Source of the DNA: Marinilabiliaceae bacterium
GTDB taxonomy: Bacteria; Bacteroidota; Bacteroidia; Bacteroidales; Marinilabiliaceae
Assembly (NCBI GenBank): GCA_027010905.1
Contig: JALVBA010000002.1
Span: 1-15,177, forward strand
DNA length: 15,177 nt
Reading direction: 5' to 3'
Below are positions 1 to 6,924 of this stretch, in pieces. The notes under the pieces are model-generated. The model worked only from the letters and a program-made list of their open reading frames with translations, was not told the origin of the DNA and made no database searches. Both the position numbers and the translations under genes were made by a program. Each line of letters begins with the position of its first letter. Positions within the stretch are counted from its first letter, which is position 1.

Positions 1-51
1 CATGTTTTCTTGTAATTGTGCTTCCGCAATAAATACATTTTTTTTATTCAT
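1..51 (-). CDS. 5' end of an unidentified gene, cut by the left edge
   Basis: Reading leftwards from an ATG at 51, 17 codons stay open to the window edge and give MNKKNVFIAEAQLQENM. This is too short to recognise a family. Support is limited to the open frame, the start codon, and a TAGCTTTG promoter-like box about 17 bp upstream (75-68). It lies on the same strand as the DUF1080 lipoprotein gene, 131 bp downstream of it, and could belong to the same transcript or be separate. A chance open frame of 17 codons is quite possible. Confidence 0.3.
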   Translation of the reverse strand, partial: MNKKNVFIAEAQLQENM

Positions 52-67
52 AACCTTTGATTTACTG

Positions 68-75
68 CAAAGCTA
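68..75 (-). promoter_or_regulatory. Possible -7 box (TAGCTTTG) before the left-edge gene
   Basis: Read on the minus strand, TAGCTTTG matches the Bacteroidetes -7 consensus TAnnTTTG. No TTG lies at the usual 17-23 bp upstream; the nearest match is TTC at 18 bp. The predicted transcript would start about 10 nt before the ATG at 51. This is a weak call. Confidence 0.3.
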
Positions 76-182
76 CGTCAATTAAGGACTATAGAAGTTT
101 CGAACAACCAATTTGTCCATTAGGCCGTATTTTCTGAATGGCTAAAGAATAAGCCAGCCAAATGTTAGGTTTAAACAAATTA

Positions 183-935
183 CTACAACCTTCTTATCTT
201 AAAATTCCTAAATTGTGTAAGTCCGCCATGATCCTGAAGGCCAATAGCGCCAATTTTGGCAACTCCCCATAGAGAGATATCTTTCCATTTACTCTTCTCT
301 TTTCTTGCACTCCAGTCATCACTCCACATCTCACAATCCACTGTTTTAGTACCATTGAGCCAATGCTCCACATGACTTCCTTTCACAATAATGCGTGAAA
401 CATTCCACTCTCCGGCTTGTTTCTCCTGAGCTCCTTCGGGCGCATACATTGCGTACAGAGCTCCTGAATGCTGGTCGGCATGTATCTTGTCAGGCCAGCC
501 CAAACCGTCAATGAGTTGATACTCTATCCCCGTTTCATGAATTCTTTCAGGTCCCTCCTGGGCATGATAAAAGATACCACTGTTACTTACAGAATCAACT
601 TTCCATTCAAGATAGAGTTCAAAATCCTTGTAATCTTGTTTTTTTGTAATGATGTCACCGCCGTGGTCACTTCCTTTTCCTGAGTTACTAACAATACCGT
701 CTTTCACGCTCCAGCCGATAACTTCTCCGTCGTTGTATTTTTTCCAGCCTTCAAAGTCTTTACCATTGAACAGCAACTCCCAGCCATCTGCCTTTTCAGC
801 AGGTGTAAGAGTGTTTAGTGTTGGTGCCAACTCTTTTACTTCCGATTTTTCAGCACTCTTTTTCTTTTGGGTTTGATTGCACCCTGCTAACGAAAGAGTA
901 AACAAAGTTGCAATTAGAAACAGTTGATTTTTCAT
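183..935 (-). CDS. DUF1080 / 3-keto-disaccharide hydrolase-family lipoprotein
   Basis: This 250-residue protein has a type II signal peptide: hydrophobic residues 5-16, then the lipobox L-A-G-C with Cys19 as the lipidation site. It is therefore expected to be anchored in the periplasmic or outer membrane. A short charged linker (about 20-48) leads into one domain from about 50 to 250 with the typical DUF1080 pattern: GWELLFNGKDFEGWK, then GWSVKDGIV, DFELYLEWKV, SNSGIFYHAQEG, YQLIDG, a HSGALY segment, and a closing IGLQDHGG and FRNFKIRRL. The family (Pfam PF06439) has a concanavalin-like beta-sandwich; some members hydrolyse 3-keto-glycosides. The substrate cannot be read from sequence. It lies 66 bp downstream of the DPP IV gene on the same strand with no clear promoter between, so the two may be co-transcribed. 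Confidence 0.88.
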   Translation of the reverse strand: MKNQLFLIATLFTLSLAGCNQTQKKKSAEKSEVKELAPTLNTLTPAEKADGWELLFNGKDFEGWKKYNDGEVIGWSVKDGIVSNSGKGSDHGGDIITKKQDYKDFELYLEWKVDSVSNSGIFYHAQEGPERIHETGIEYQLIDGLGWPDKIHADQHSGALYAMYAPEGAQEKQAGEWNVSRIIVKGSHVEHWLNGTKTVDCEMWSDDWSARKEKSKWKDISLWGVAKIGAIGLQDHGGLTQFRNFKIRRL

Positions 936-1001
936 GTTATTAAATTTTAAATTAGAAATATTGATTATTATTAATTATTGATCAGAGGGAAAATCCAACT
1001 A

Positions 1002-3194
1002 CTACAAATTCTTAAAAATGTAATCCAACTTCATCCTGAACAGGTGTACCCGGGTGTTACCTCCATAAATACCGTGGTTACGGTTAGGATAGATAAACAG
1101 GTCGAACTGCTTACCGGCCTGAACAAGCTTATCGATATACTCCACACTATTCTGAAAATGTACATTATCGTCGGCAGTACCGTGTATCAGAAACAATCTG
1201 CCCTGCAGGCTGTCAGCGAGATTAATGGGGCTATTATCGTCATACCCTTTAGGATTCTCCTGTGGTTTACGCATGTACCTCTCGGTATAAACAGAGTCGT
1301 AGTAGCGCCAGTTAGTAACAGGTGCAACGGCAATACCAATCTTAAACACATTCGATTTACTCAGACAGAGAGCTGTCATAAATCCACCATAACTCCAGCC
1401 ATAGATACCTATTCTGCCGGCATCGATATAGTCGAGGCTTCCAAGATACTTAGCCGCCTCTATCTGATCATCCGACTCAAGCTTACCAAGTTTCATGTAG
1501 GTACACTTTCTGAACTCTTCACCTCTTGCAGCGGTACCTCTTGGGTCAACACAAGCTACCACATACCCGTTTGCAGCAAGTAGTTGCTCCCAGCCTATCC
1601 CCCATCTGTCAACCACACTTTGCGAATTTGGCCCGCTGTACTGAGTCATAAAAACAGGGTACTCTTGTGAGGGGTTAAAATCCAACGGTTTCACCATCCA
1701 TCCGTTAAGCTCTGTTCCTTCGGAAGTTTTAAAAGTAAAGAACTCCTTACTACTTGTGCGGTATCCCTGAACCTTCTCTTTCAGTGCTGCATTATCCTCC
1801 AAAACACGAATCTGCTTGCCGTCACTTTTGAAGAGAGTAACAACTTTTGGTGTAGTTGTATTTGAAAAGCTGTTAATATAGTATTTAAATCCTTTGCTGA
1901 AAGATGCACTATTTGAACCATCACCTTTGGTTAATCTTATTTTCTTTTTCCCGTCAACACTAACCGCATACACATTTCTTCGCAAAGGAGATAACTCTGC
2001 TGCCTGGTAGTAGAACATCTTTTTCTTAGGCTCGTATCCGTAGAAGTCGGTTACATCCCACTCCCCTTTAGTCACCTGCTTAAGCTGCTTACCGGCCATC
2101 GAAAAGAGGTAGATATGATTATACCCATCCATCTCGCCCACATAGATAAAATATTTACCATCATCGGTAAATTGCAGGTTATCCAAAACACTCTCGTCAA
2201 TATAATATTTGTTCCTATCGGTAAATATTGTTCTGCAAACAGTAGAGGCTGTATTGGCAATCATCAGGTCGAGTTGGTTTTGATGCCGATTCAGCTTAAT
2301 AATCCCCAACCTCTCAGACTGCTTCGTCCATCTGATACGGGGAATATAAATATCGGTCTCCTCACCTAAATCCATTGTTTTAGTTGTGTGATTCTTAATA
2401 TTGAAAACATGCACACTAACCACCGAGTTATCCTCCCCCGCTTTGGGGTATTTGTACTTATACTGTCCCGGATAGAGAGCATACTCTTTGCGAGTTGGGT
2501 TAGATGCTTCGTACTGAGGAAAGGAGTACTCCTTCACCTTCGACTCATCAAATTTCACGAAAGCAATCTCCCTGCTATCGGGCGACCACCCATACGCTTT
2601 GTTGTAGCCAAACTCCTCTTCATAAACCCAGTCGGGTATACCATTCAGGATATTGTTAAACTCTCCATCTTTAGTTATTTCGCTAATAGTGCTGAACTTA
2701 AGCTTTTTCAGATATAGATTGTTATCCTTCACAAAAGCAACTTTTTCGCCATCAGGCGAGAAGCTTGCCACCATCTGCTTACCTTCATCGGTAAGAGCTG
2801 TTATCTCCTTTCTTTCAATATCTACAACATAATAGTCAGCGGTGAAGGAGTGGCGGTACATACCCTTTCGGTTTGTGTATATTAGCACTTTTGATTCGTC
2901 ACTGTTAAATTCATATCCACTGATACTTTTAACGATACAATCCTTAATCTCGCCAAGGTCAACTATTACACCAACCTCTTTGCCGGTAGCATATTCAAAC
3001 TTAGCAATCTTACTACCCTCTTTAATAGTTGAGTAGTGCACTCCGTCATTCATCGACCTTAGACCATTAACACTCTTTGAATAAAAAATGGGTCTTTTGA
3101 AAATGTCATCAAAGGAGATGTTCTTTTTGCTATCCTGAGCAAAACCGCTAACAGAAAGCAATACTATTATCAGCAACAAAAATAATCTGTTCAA
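1002..3194 (-). CDS. Dipeptidyl peptidase IV, secreted S9B serine exopeptidase
   Basis: The enzyme removes X-Pro and X-Ala dipeptides from peptide N termini, probably in the periplasm. From a TTG start at 3194 it has 730 residues and opens with a clean signal peptide (NRLFLLLIIVLLSVSGFAQ). An ATG at 3299 is in frame but would add 35 residues with a second hydrophobic stretch, and it lies inside a promoter-like box, so I prefer TTG. An N-terminal beta-propeller (about 40-490) carries DWVYEEEFGY, whose Glu193/Glu194 correspond to the pair that binds the substrate amino terminus. The C-terminal alpha/beta-hydrolase domain has Ser601 in GWSYGG, Asp675 in HGTADDNVHF and His707 in NRNHGIYGG, a complete triad. 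Length and spacing fit bacterial DPP IV enzymes of about 720 residues. It is transcribed divergently from thrS. Confidence 0.93.
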   Translation of the reverse strand: MNRLFLLLIIVLLSVSGFAQDSKKNISFDDIFKRPIFYSKSVNGLRSMNDGVHYSTIKEGSKIAKFEYATGKEVGVIVDLGEIKDCIVKSISGYEFNSDESKVLIYTNRKGMYRHSFTADYYVVDIERKEITALTDEGKQMVASFSPDGEKVAFVKDNNLYLKKLKFSTISEITKDGEFNNILNGIPDWVYEEEFGYNKAYGWSPDSREIAFVKFDESKVKEYSFPQYEASNPTRKEYALYPGQYKYKYPKAGEDNSVVSVHVFNIKNHTTKTMDLGEETDIYIPRIRWTKQSERLGIIKLNRHQNQLDLMIANTASTVCRTIFTDRNKYYIDESVLDNLQFTDDGKYFIYVGEMDGYNHIYLFSMAGKQLKQVTKGEWDVTDFYGYEPKKKMFYYQAAELSPLRRNVYAVSVDGKKKIRLTKGDGSNSASFSKGFKYYINSFSNTTTPKVVTLFKSDGKQIRVLEDNAALKEKVQGYRTSSKEFFTFKTSEGTELNGWMVKPLDFNPSQEYPVFMTQYSGPNSQSVVDRWGIGWEQLLAANGYVVACVDPRGTAARGEEFRKCTYMKLGKLESDDQIEAAKYLGSLDYIDAGRIGIYGWSYGGFMTALCLSKSNVFKIGIAVAPVTNWRYYDSVYTERYMRKPQENPKGYDDNSPINLADSLQGRLFLIHGTADDNVHFQNSVEYIDKLVQAGKQFDLFIYPNRNHGIYGGNTRVHLFRMKLDYIFKNL

Positions 3195-3292
3195 AATCCT
3201 ATGTTCTTTAAGTTTTTTCAAAGCTAATAAAAAAAAAACAATGATGAAATGCAATATGATAAAATGACAAGATTGGGAAAGCAAGAGCAGAC

Positions 3293-3300
3293 CAAACATA
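3293..3300 (-). promoter_or_regulatory. Probable -7 promoter box (TATGTTTG) of the DPP IV gene
   Basis: The minus strand reads TATGTTTG, an exact TAnnTTTG match. TTG triplets lie 16 and 24 bp upstream (toward higher coordinates), just outside the usual 17-23 range. The predicted transcript begins near 3286 and gives a leader of about 90 nt before the TTG at 3194. The ATG at 3299 falls inside this box. Confidence 0.45.
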
Positions 3301-3384
3301 CTACACCATTAATATTCAATCCTGCAATGTACAAAGCTTCTGAAAAATTAGTCATGTAAATCGTACCGATTAATCTCTTTTACT

Positions 3385-3392
3385 TATCTTTG
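3385..3392 (+). promoter_or_regulatory. Probable -7 promoter box (TATCTTTG) of the thrS operon
   Basis: TATCTTTG is an exact TAnnTTTG match, 99 bp before the thrS ATG. The -33 position holds only TCG (3361-3363, 21 bp spacer) instead of TTG, so the upstream element is weak. The predicted leader of about 94 nt has no obvious terminator or T-box structure. Confidence 0.45.
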
Positions 3393-3491
3393 CATGCTTT
3401 TTATAAACAAATTTTATATTTCAAACAATATAAAGCATAGAGCCTTTGTGATTCAATGTCTCTGTGTTAGTTAGATAATAAAACTTTAGGT

Positions 3492-5432
3492 ATGGTAAAA
3501 ATAACATTCCCCGATGGTTCGGTAAGAGAGTTCGAATCAGGAGTTACAGGATATGAAATAGCGAAGGGTATCAGTCCGCGTTTGGCAAAAGAGGTACTTG
3601 CCATAACTGTTAATGATGAGTTGTGGGGTATCTCCCGCCCTATTAACAGTGATGCTACAATTAATCTCCACAAATGGGGCGACAAAGAGGGCAAGCACGC
3701 TTTCTGGCACTCATCGGCACACCTTTTGGCCGAAGCATTAGAGGCTATCTATCCCGGTATGAAGTTTGGAATCGGGCCGGCCATCGAAAATGGATTTTAC
3801 TACGATGTAGATCCGGGTGATGATGTTGTGATTAAAGACAGCGACCTGCCAAAGATTGAGAAGAAGATGAAGGAGCTGATAGCACAAAAAAATGAGTATC
3901 GCCGAAAGGATATCTCAAAATCTGATGCTCTCGCTTTTTTTAAAGATAAAGATGACGAATACAAAACTGAATTAATCAGCGACCTCGAAGATGGAACAAT
4001 CACTCTGTACGAACAGGGTAACTTTACCGACCTTTGTCGCGGACCACACCTGCCATCAACAGCACCTATAAAAGCAGTGAAACTACTAAGCGTAGCAGGT
4101 GCATATTGGCGAGGAGATGAAACACGTAAGCAGCTGACTCGTATCTATGGTATCTCCTTCCCCAAGCAGAAGATGCTTGAAGAGTACCTTGTTATGCTTG
4201 AAGAGGCAAAAAAACGTGACCACCGCAAAATTGGTAAAGAGTTGGAACTATTCACATTCTCACAAAAAGTTGGTCAAGGACTACCTTTGTGGTTACCTCA
4301 GGGAGCCAGACTACGTGAGCGTCTGGAGAACTTTCTGAAAAAAGTTCAGGAAAAATATGGGTATGAGCCGGTTATCACTCCGCATATCGGAAATAAAGAA
4401 CTATACGTTACATCGGGTCACTACGCCAAATACGGCAAGGACTCTTTTCAACCCATCAGTACACCTGCCGAGGGAGAGGAGTTTCTGCTTAAACCGATGA
4501 ACTGCCCTCATCATTGTGAGATTTATAAGTTTAAACCACGCTCGTACAAGGATCTGCCTGTTCGCTTTGCCGAATTTGGAACAGTATACCGTTACGAGCA
4601 GAGTGGCGAGCTTCATGGGCTGACTCGTGTTAGAGGCTTCACTCAGGATGATGCTCATATCTTTTGCCGTCCCGACCAGCTAAAGGATGAATTCAAAAAG
4701 GTAATTGACATTATATTTTACATTTTTAAAACCCTGAAATTTGATGATTACACTGCACAGATATCATTAAGAGACCGGGATGATCACTCAAAGTATATTG
4801 GCTCATCAGAAAATTGGGACAAAGCAGAACAGGCAATTATTGAGGCTTGTGAAGAGAAGGGCTTAAACACAGTTGTTGAATATGGCGAAGCTGCATTCTA
4901 TGGCCCTAAACTCGACTTCATGATTAAGGATGCTTTGGGACGAAAGTGGCAGCTGGGAACAATTCAGGTTGACTACAACCTGCCGGAACGTTTCGACCTT
5001 GAATATATTGGTAGTGACGATAAGAGACACCGTCCGGTGATGATTCACCGTGCACCATTCGGAAGTATGGAGCGTTTTGTAGCTGTTTTGATTGAGCATA
5101 CTGCCGGAAAATTCCCACTTTGGTTAACTCCGAGTCAGGCAGTTATTCTACCAATAAGTAAAAAATATAACGATTACGCAGAAAAAGTTTCAAAATTCCT
5201 GAATAATTACGATATTCGCACCGTCTTAGACGACCGTAATGAGAAAATCGGTAAAAAGATAAGAGACAATGAATTAAAACGAATCCCATTCCTGCTCATT
5301 GTTGGAGAAAAGGAGGCTGAAAATGACACAGTTGCCGTTCGTAAACAGGGCGAAGGAGATATGGGAGCAATGACATTTGAAGAATTTGTTAATTTTGTAA
5401 ATTCGGAAGTTGAGAAATCACTTGCCGAATAG
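3492..5432 (+). CDS. thrS: Threonyl-tRNA synthetase
   Basis: It charges tRNA-Thr with threonine in the cytoplasm. The 646 residues cover all domains: N-terminal TGS (about 1-62), editing domain with HSSAH (His73, His77) and CRGPH (Cys182, His186) that clears mis-charged seryl-tRNA, class II catalytic core, and a C-terminal anticodon-binding domain (about 545-640). The core shows motif 2 (RFAEFGTVYRYEQSGELHGL), motif 3 (GSMERFVAVLIEH) and three zinc ligands: Cys338 in MNCPHHC, His389 in DDAH and His519 in MIHRAPFGS. Editing residues fall at the same numbers as in the E. coli enzyme. The ATG at 3492 has only a weak AGG before it and starts at the family's usual point. It is the first gene of a cluster with infC, rpmI and rplT. 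Confidence 0.98.
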   Translation: MVKITFPDGSVREFESGVTGYEIAKGISPRLAKEVLAITVNDELWGISRPINSDATINLHKWGDKEGKHAFWHSSAHLLAEALEAIYPGMKFGIGPAIENGFYYDVDPGDDVVIKDSDLPKIEKKMKELIAQKNEYRRKDISKSDALAFFKDKDDEYKTELISDLEDGTITLYEQGNFTDLCRGPHLPSTAPIKAVKLLSVAGAYWRGDETRKQLTRIYGISFPKQKMLEEYLVMLEEAKKRDHRKIGKELELFTFSQKVGQGLPLWLPQGARLRERLENFLKKVQEKYGYEPVITPHIGNKELYVTSGHYAKYGKDSFQPISTPAEGEEFLLKPMNCPHHCEIYKFKPRSYKDLPVRFAEFGTVYRYEQSGELHGLTRVRGFTQDDAHIFCRPDQLKDEFKKVIDIIFYIFKTLKFDDYTAQISLRDRDDHSKYIGSSENWDKAEQAIIEACEEKGLNTVVEYGEAAFYGPKLDFMIKDALGRKWQLGTIQVDYNLPERFDLEYIGSDDKRHRPVMIHRAPFGSMERFVAVLIEHTAGKFPLWLTPSQAVILPISKKYNDYAEKVSKFLNNYDIRTVLDDRNEKIGKKIRDNELKRIPFLLIVGEKEAENDTVAVRKQGEGDMGAMTFEEFVNFVNSEVEKSLAE

Positions 5433-5465
5433 AGTAGAAATAGTTTAAGTATTAACTAAAATACA

Positions 5466-5471
5466 GGGAGG
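5466..5471 (+). promoter_or_regulatory. Strong Shine-Dalgarno (GGGAGG) selecting an ATA start for infC
   Basis: GGGAGG ends 8 nt before the in-frame ATA at 5480, which is ideal spacing. It is 32 nt before the first in-frame ATG (5504), too far to serve it. No other gene in this window has a comparable match, so it stands out in a genome that otherwise seems to make little use of this signal. Confidence 0.75.
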
Positions 5472-5479
5472 ACTTTACA

Positions 5480-6040
5480 ATAAGAAAACCTAGCAGAAGA
5501 CCCATGAGGGTCATGAAAACAGAGCCAAGCCACAGGATTAATCATCATATCCGTGTGCCAAAAGTCAGACTGGTTGGAGACAATGTCGAAAACCCGGGTG
5601 TAATGCCTACTTCTGAAGCGGTAAGACTGGCTGATAAATTAGATCTTGATTTGGTTGAGATTTCTCCCAATGCAGATCCACCGGTATGTAAAATAATTGA
5701 TTATCAGAAATTTCTTTATCAACAGAAAAAGAAACAGAAGGAGTTGAAAGCTAAATCAGTTAAAGTGGTGGTTAAAGAGATTCGGTTTGGTCCAAATACT
5801 GATGACCACGATTATCAGTTTAAGCTTCGTCACGCTGAGAAATTCATTAAAGATGGAGCAAAGGTTAAAGCCTACGTATTCTTTAAAGGGCGATCAATCT
5901 TATTTAAAGAGAAAGGTGAAATCTTGTTATTAAGATTTGCACAGGATCTTGAAGAGATTGGGAAAGTTGAGCAGTTACCCAAATTGGAGGGAAAACGTAT
6001 GATTATGTTCATTTCTCCAAAGACATCTAAAAAATCGTAA
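5480..6040 (+). CDS. infC: Translation initiation factor IF-3 with a probable ATA start
   Basis: IF-3 binds the 30S subunit, keeps it apart from 50S and checks the start codon and initiator tRNA. The frame is open from a TAA at 5453; it has no ATG, GTG, TTG or CTG before ATG 5504. ATA at 5480 lies 8 nt after GGGAGG, giving 186 residues with a basic N terminus (M/I-RKPSRRPMRVMKTEPSHR). From ATG 5504 it would have 178. The N-terminal domain is marked by HRINHHIRVPKVRLVGDN, the linker by the YQQKKKQKELKAKS helix, and the C-terminal domain by VKEIRFGPNTDDHDYQFKLRH and the VKAYVFFKGRS stretch. It follows thrS by 47 bp. A near-cognate start allows IF-3 to repress its own translation, as known for the AUU start in E. 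coli; applying that here is inference. Confidence 0.95.
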   Translation: MRKPSRRPMRVMKTEPSHRINHHIRVPKVRLVGDNVENPGVMPTSEAVRLADKLDLDLVEISPNADPPVCKIIDYQKFLYQQKKKQKELKAKSVKVVVKEIRFGPNTDDHDYQFKLRHAEKFIKDGAKVKAYVFFKGRSILFKEKGEILLLRFAQDLEEIGKVEQLPKLEGKRMIMFISPKTSKKS

Positions 6041-6077
6041 TTGAGGATTTTTTAATTTTAATTATAATATATACACA

Positions 6078-6275
6078 ATGCCAAAAATGAAGACTAATTC
6101 CAGTGCCAAAAAAAGGTTTACTATCACTGGAAGTGGAAAGATTAAAAGGAAACACGCTTTTAAGAGTCACATCTTAACGAAGAAATCGAAGAAGCGTAAA
6201 AGAAACCTTACTTATTTCGGCACAGTTAGTAAAGCTGATGAGAAAAACATCAAGCTTCTATTAAACATGAAATAA
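6078..6275 (+). CDS. rpmI: 50S ribosomal protein L35
   Basis: This is a 65-residue, strongly basic protein of the large ribosomal subunit. The start MPKMKTNSSAKKRF and the segment GKIKRKHAFKSHILTKKSKKRKRNL are typical of bL35, and the length is as usual. There is no Shine-Dalgarno before ATG 6078; the preceding bases are A/T-rich. It lies 37 bp after infC and 88 bp before rplT in the standard gene order. Confidence 0.97.
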   Translation: MPKMKTNSSAKKRFTITGSGKIKRKHAFKSHILTKKSKKRKRNLTYFGTVSKADEKNIKLLLNMK

Positions 6276-6319
6276 GAAAAAGAAAATTTTGTAAAACCTG
6301 AGTGAATTAGCTAAAAAGA

Positions 6320-6335
6320 TTCCGCCGGGGCGGAA
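6320..6335 (+). promoter_or_regulatory. Stem-loop in the rplT leader
   Basis: TTCCGC (6320-6325) pairs perfectly with GCGGAA (6330-6335) around a CGGG loop. No run of T follows, so it is not a terminator. It is the most GC-rich spot of the 88-bp rpmI-rplT gap and ends 28 nt before the rplT ATG. It could be a control site for L20 or a processing site; neither can be shown from the sequence alone. Confidence 0.5.
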
Positions 6336-6363
6336 CGCTAACCATTCGTAAAAACTAAAGGAA

Positions 6364-6720
6364 ATGCCAAGATCAGTAAATGCTGTAGCGTCAAGGGAAA
6401 GACGTAAAAGACTATTAAAAAACACCAAAGGGTACTTTGGTAGAAGGAAGAATGTTTGGACGGTAGCAAAGAATGCCTACGAAAAAGGATTGCAGTATGC
6501 ATACCGCGACAGAAAGAAGAACAAGATTAATTTCAGAGCATTGTGGATACAACGTATCAACGCTGCTGCCCGTATGGAAGGAATTTCATACAGTAGGCTA
6601 ATGGGGCTTATGCACAAGGAGAACATTGAAATTAACCGTAAAGTTCTGGCCGACTTAGCCATGAACCATCCGGAAGCTTTTAAAGCCGTTCTTAAGAAAG
6701 CTGTTGGAACTAAAAAATAA
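6364..6720 (+). CDS. rplT: 50S ribosomal protein L20
   Basis: This 118-residue basic protein binds 23S rRNA early in large-subunit assembly. Its start MPRSVNAVASRERRKRLLK, the GYFGRRKNVWTVAKNAYEKGLQYAYRDR segment and the RALWIQRINAAAR-GISYSRLMGL core are characteristic of bL20, at normal length. In other bacteria L20 also represses its own mRNA; the hairpin just upstream is a candidate site here. It is the last gene of the thrS-infC-rpmI-rplT cluster and is followed 61 bp later by a strong terminator. pheS/pheT do not follow. Confidence 0.97.
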   Translation: MPRSVNAVASRERRKRLLKNTKGYFGRRKNVWTVAKNAYEKGLQYAYRDRKKNKINFRALWIQRINAAARMEGISYSRLMGLMHKENIEINRKVLADLAMNHPEAFKAVLKKAVGTKK

Positions 6721-6725
6721 ATACC

Positions 6726-6771
6726 CTTCCCTGACCCCTCTTTGGAGGGAGAATGAAATTCAGTAGGGAAG
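6726..6771 (+). repeat. C/G-rich nested palindrome after rplT (first of a pair)
   Basis: Outer arms CTTCCCT (6726-6732) and AGGGAAG (6765-6771) enclose an inner hairpin, CCCTC (6736-6740), TTTG, GAGGG (6745-6749). The CCCC-TTTG-GAGGG core resembles, in the opposite orientation, the element at 6877-6903. No T run follows. It may be a degraded REP-like element. Confidence 0.5.
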
Positions 6772-6781
6772 CAATAGATTT

Positions 6782-6816
6782 CAAAGGGGAAGTTAATGCT
6801 TCCCCTTTGTTGTTTT
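6782..6816 (+). terminator. Intrinsic terminator of the thrS-infC-rpmI-rplT cluster
   Basis: CAAAGGGGAAG (6782-6792) pairs perfectly over 11 bp with CTTCCCCTTTG (6799-6809) around a 6-nt loop, followed by TTGTTTT. It lies 61 bp after the rplT stop. Its 3' arm overlaps the presumed -33 element of the dapB promoter. Confidence 0.88.
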
Positions 6817-6837
6817 CGGTAGTAAAGTATATCTTTG
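6806..6837 (+). promoter_or_regulatory. Probable dapB promoter, Bacteroidetes type
   Basis: The -7 box TATCTTTG (6830-6837) matches TAnnTTTG exactly. Two -33 candidates lie upstream, TTTG at 6806-6809 (20 bp spacer) and TTG at 6810-6812 (17 bp), both within the known 17-23 bp range. The predicted start near 6844 leaves an 80-nt leader that contains the C/G-rich hairpin at 6877-6893. Confidence 0.6.
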
Positions 6838-6876
6838 GAGTAAAAAGAAAGTTTAAATATTTAAAACTCTCCGAGC

Positions 6877-6903
6877 CTCCCCCCTTTGGGGAGATTGAGG
6901 GGG
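6877..6903 (-). repeat. C/G-rich palindrome in the dapB leader (second of a pair)
   Basis: CTCCCC (6877-6882) pairs with GGGGAG (6888-6893), followed by a G-rich tail (GAGGGGGG, 6897-6904). Read on the minus strand it gives CCCCTC, a short spacer, CTCCCC, AAA, GGGG, similar to the element at 6726-6771 on the plus strand. It ends about 20 nt before the dapB ATG and would be present in the dapB mRNA leader. Confidence 0.5.
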
Positions 6904-6924
6904 GCAGATAACAGTACACTTAAC

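Noticed and set aside
132..160. TGGCT/AGCCA inverted repeat after the DUF1080 gene as a terminator
   Set aside because: Only 5 bp of stem with a 12-nt loop and no T tract on the minus strand.
978..1583. 201-codon open frame on the plus strand
   Set aside because: It lies wholly antisense to the DPP IV catalytic domain, whose triad and family match are clear, and its translation shows no recognisable domain.
3398..3491. T-box or threonine attenuator in the thrS leader
   Set aside because: No T-box core sequence, no terminator hairpin with T tract, and no Thr-rich leader peptide are visible in the roughly 94 nt.
4401..4658. 85-codon minus-strand open frame inside thrS
   Set aside because: Antisense shadow of the conserved catalytic core of threonyl-tRNA synthetase.
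6886..6924. 13-residue N-terminal extension of dapB from ATG 6886
   Set aside because: The extension is translated from a C/G-rich repeat, and ATG 6925 begins exactly at the conserved Rossmann strand.
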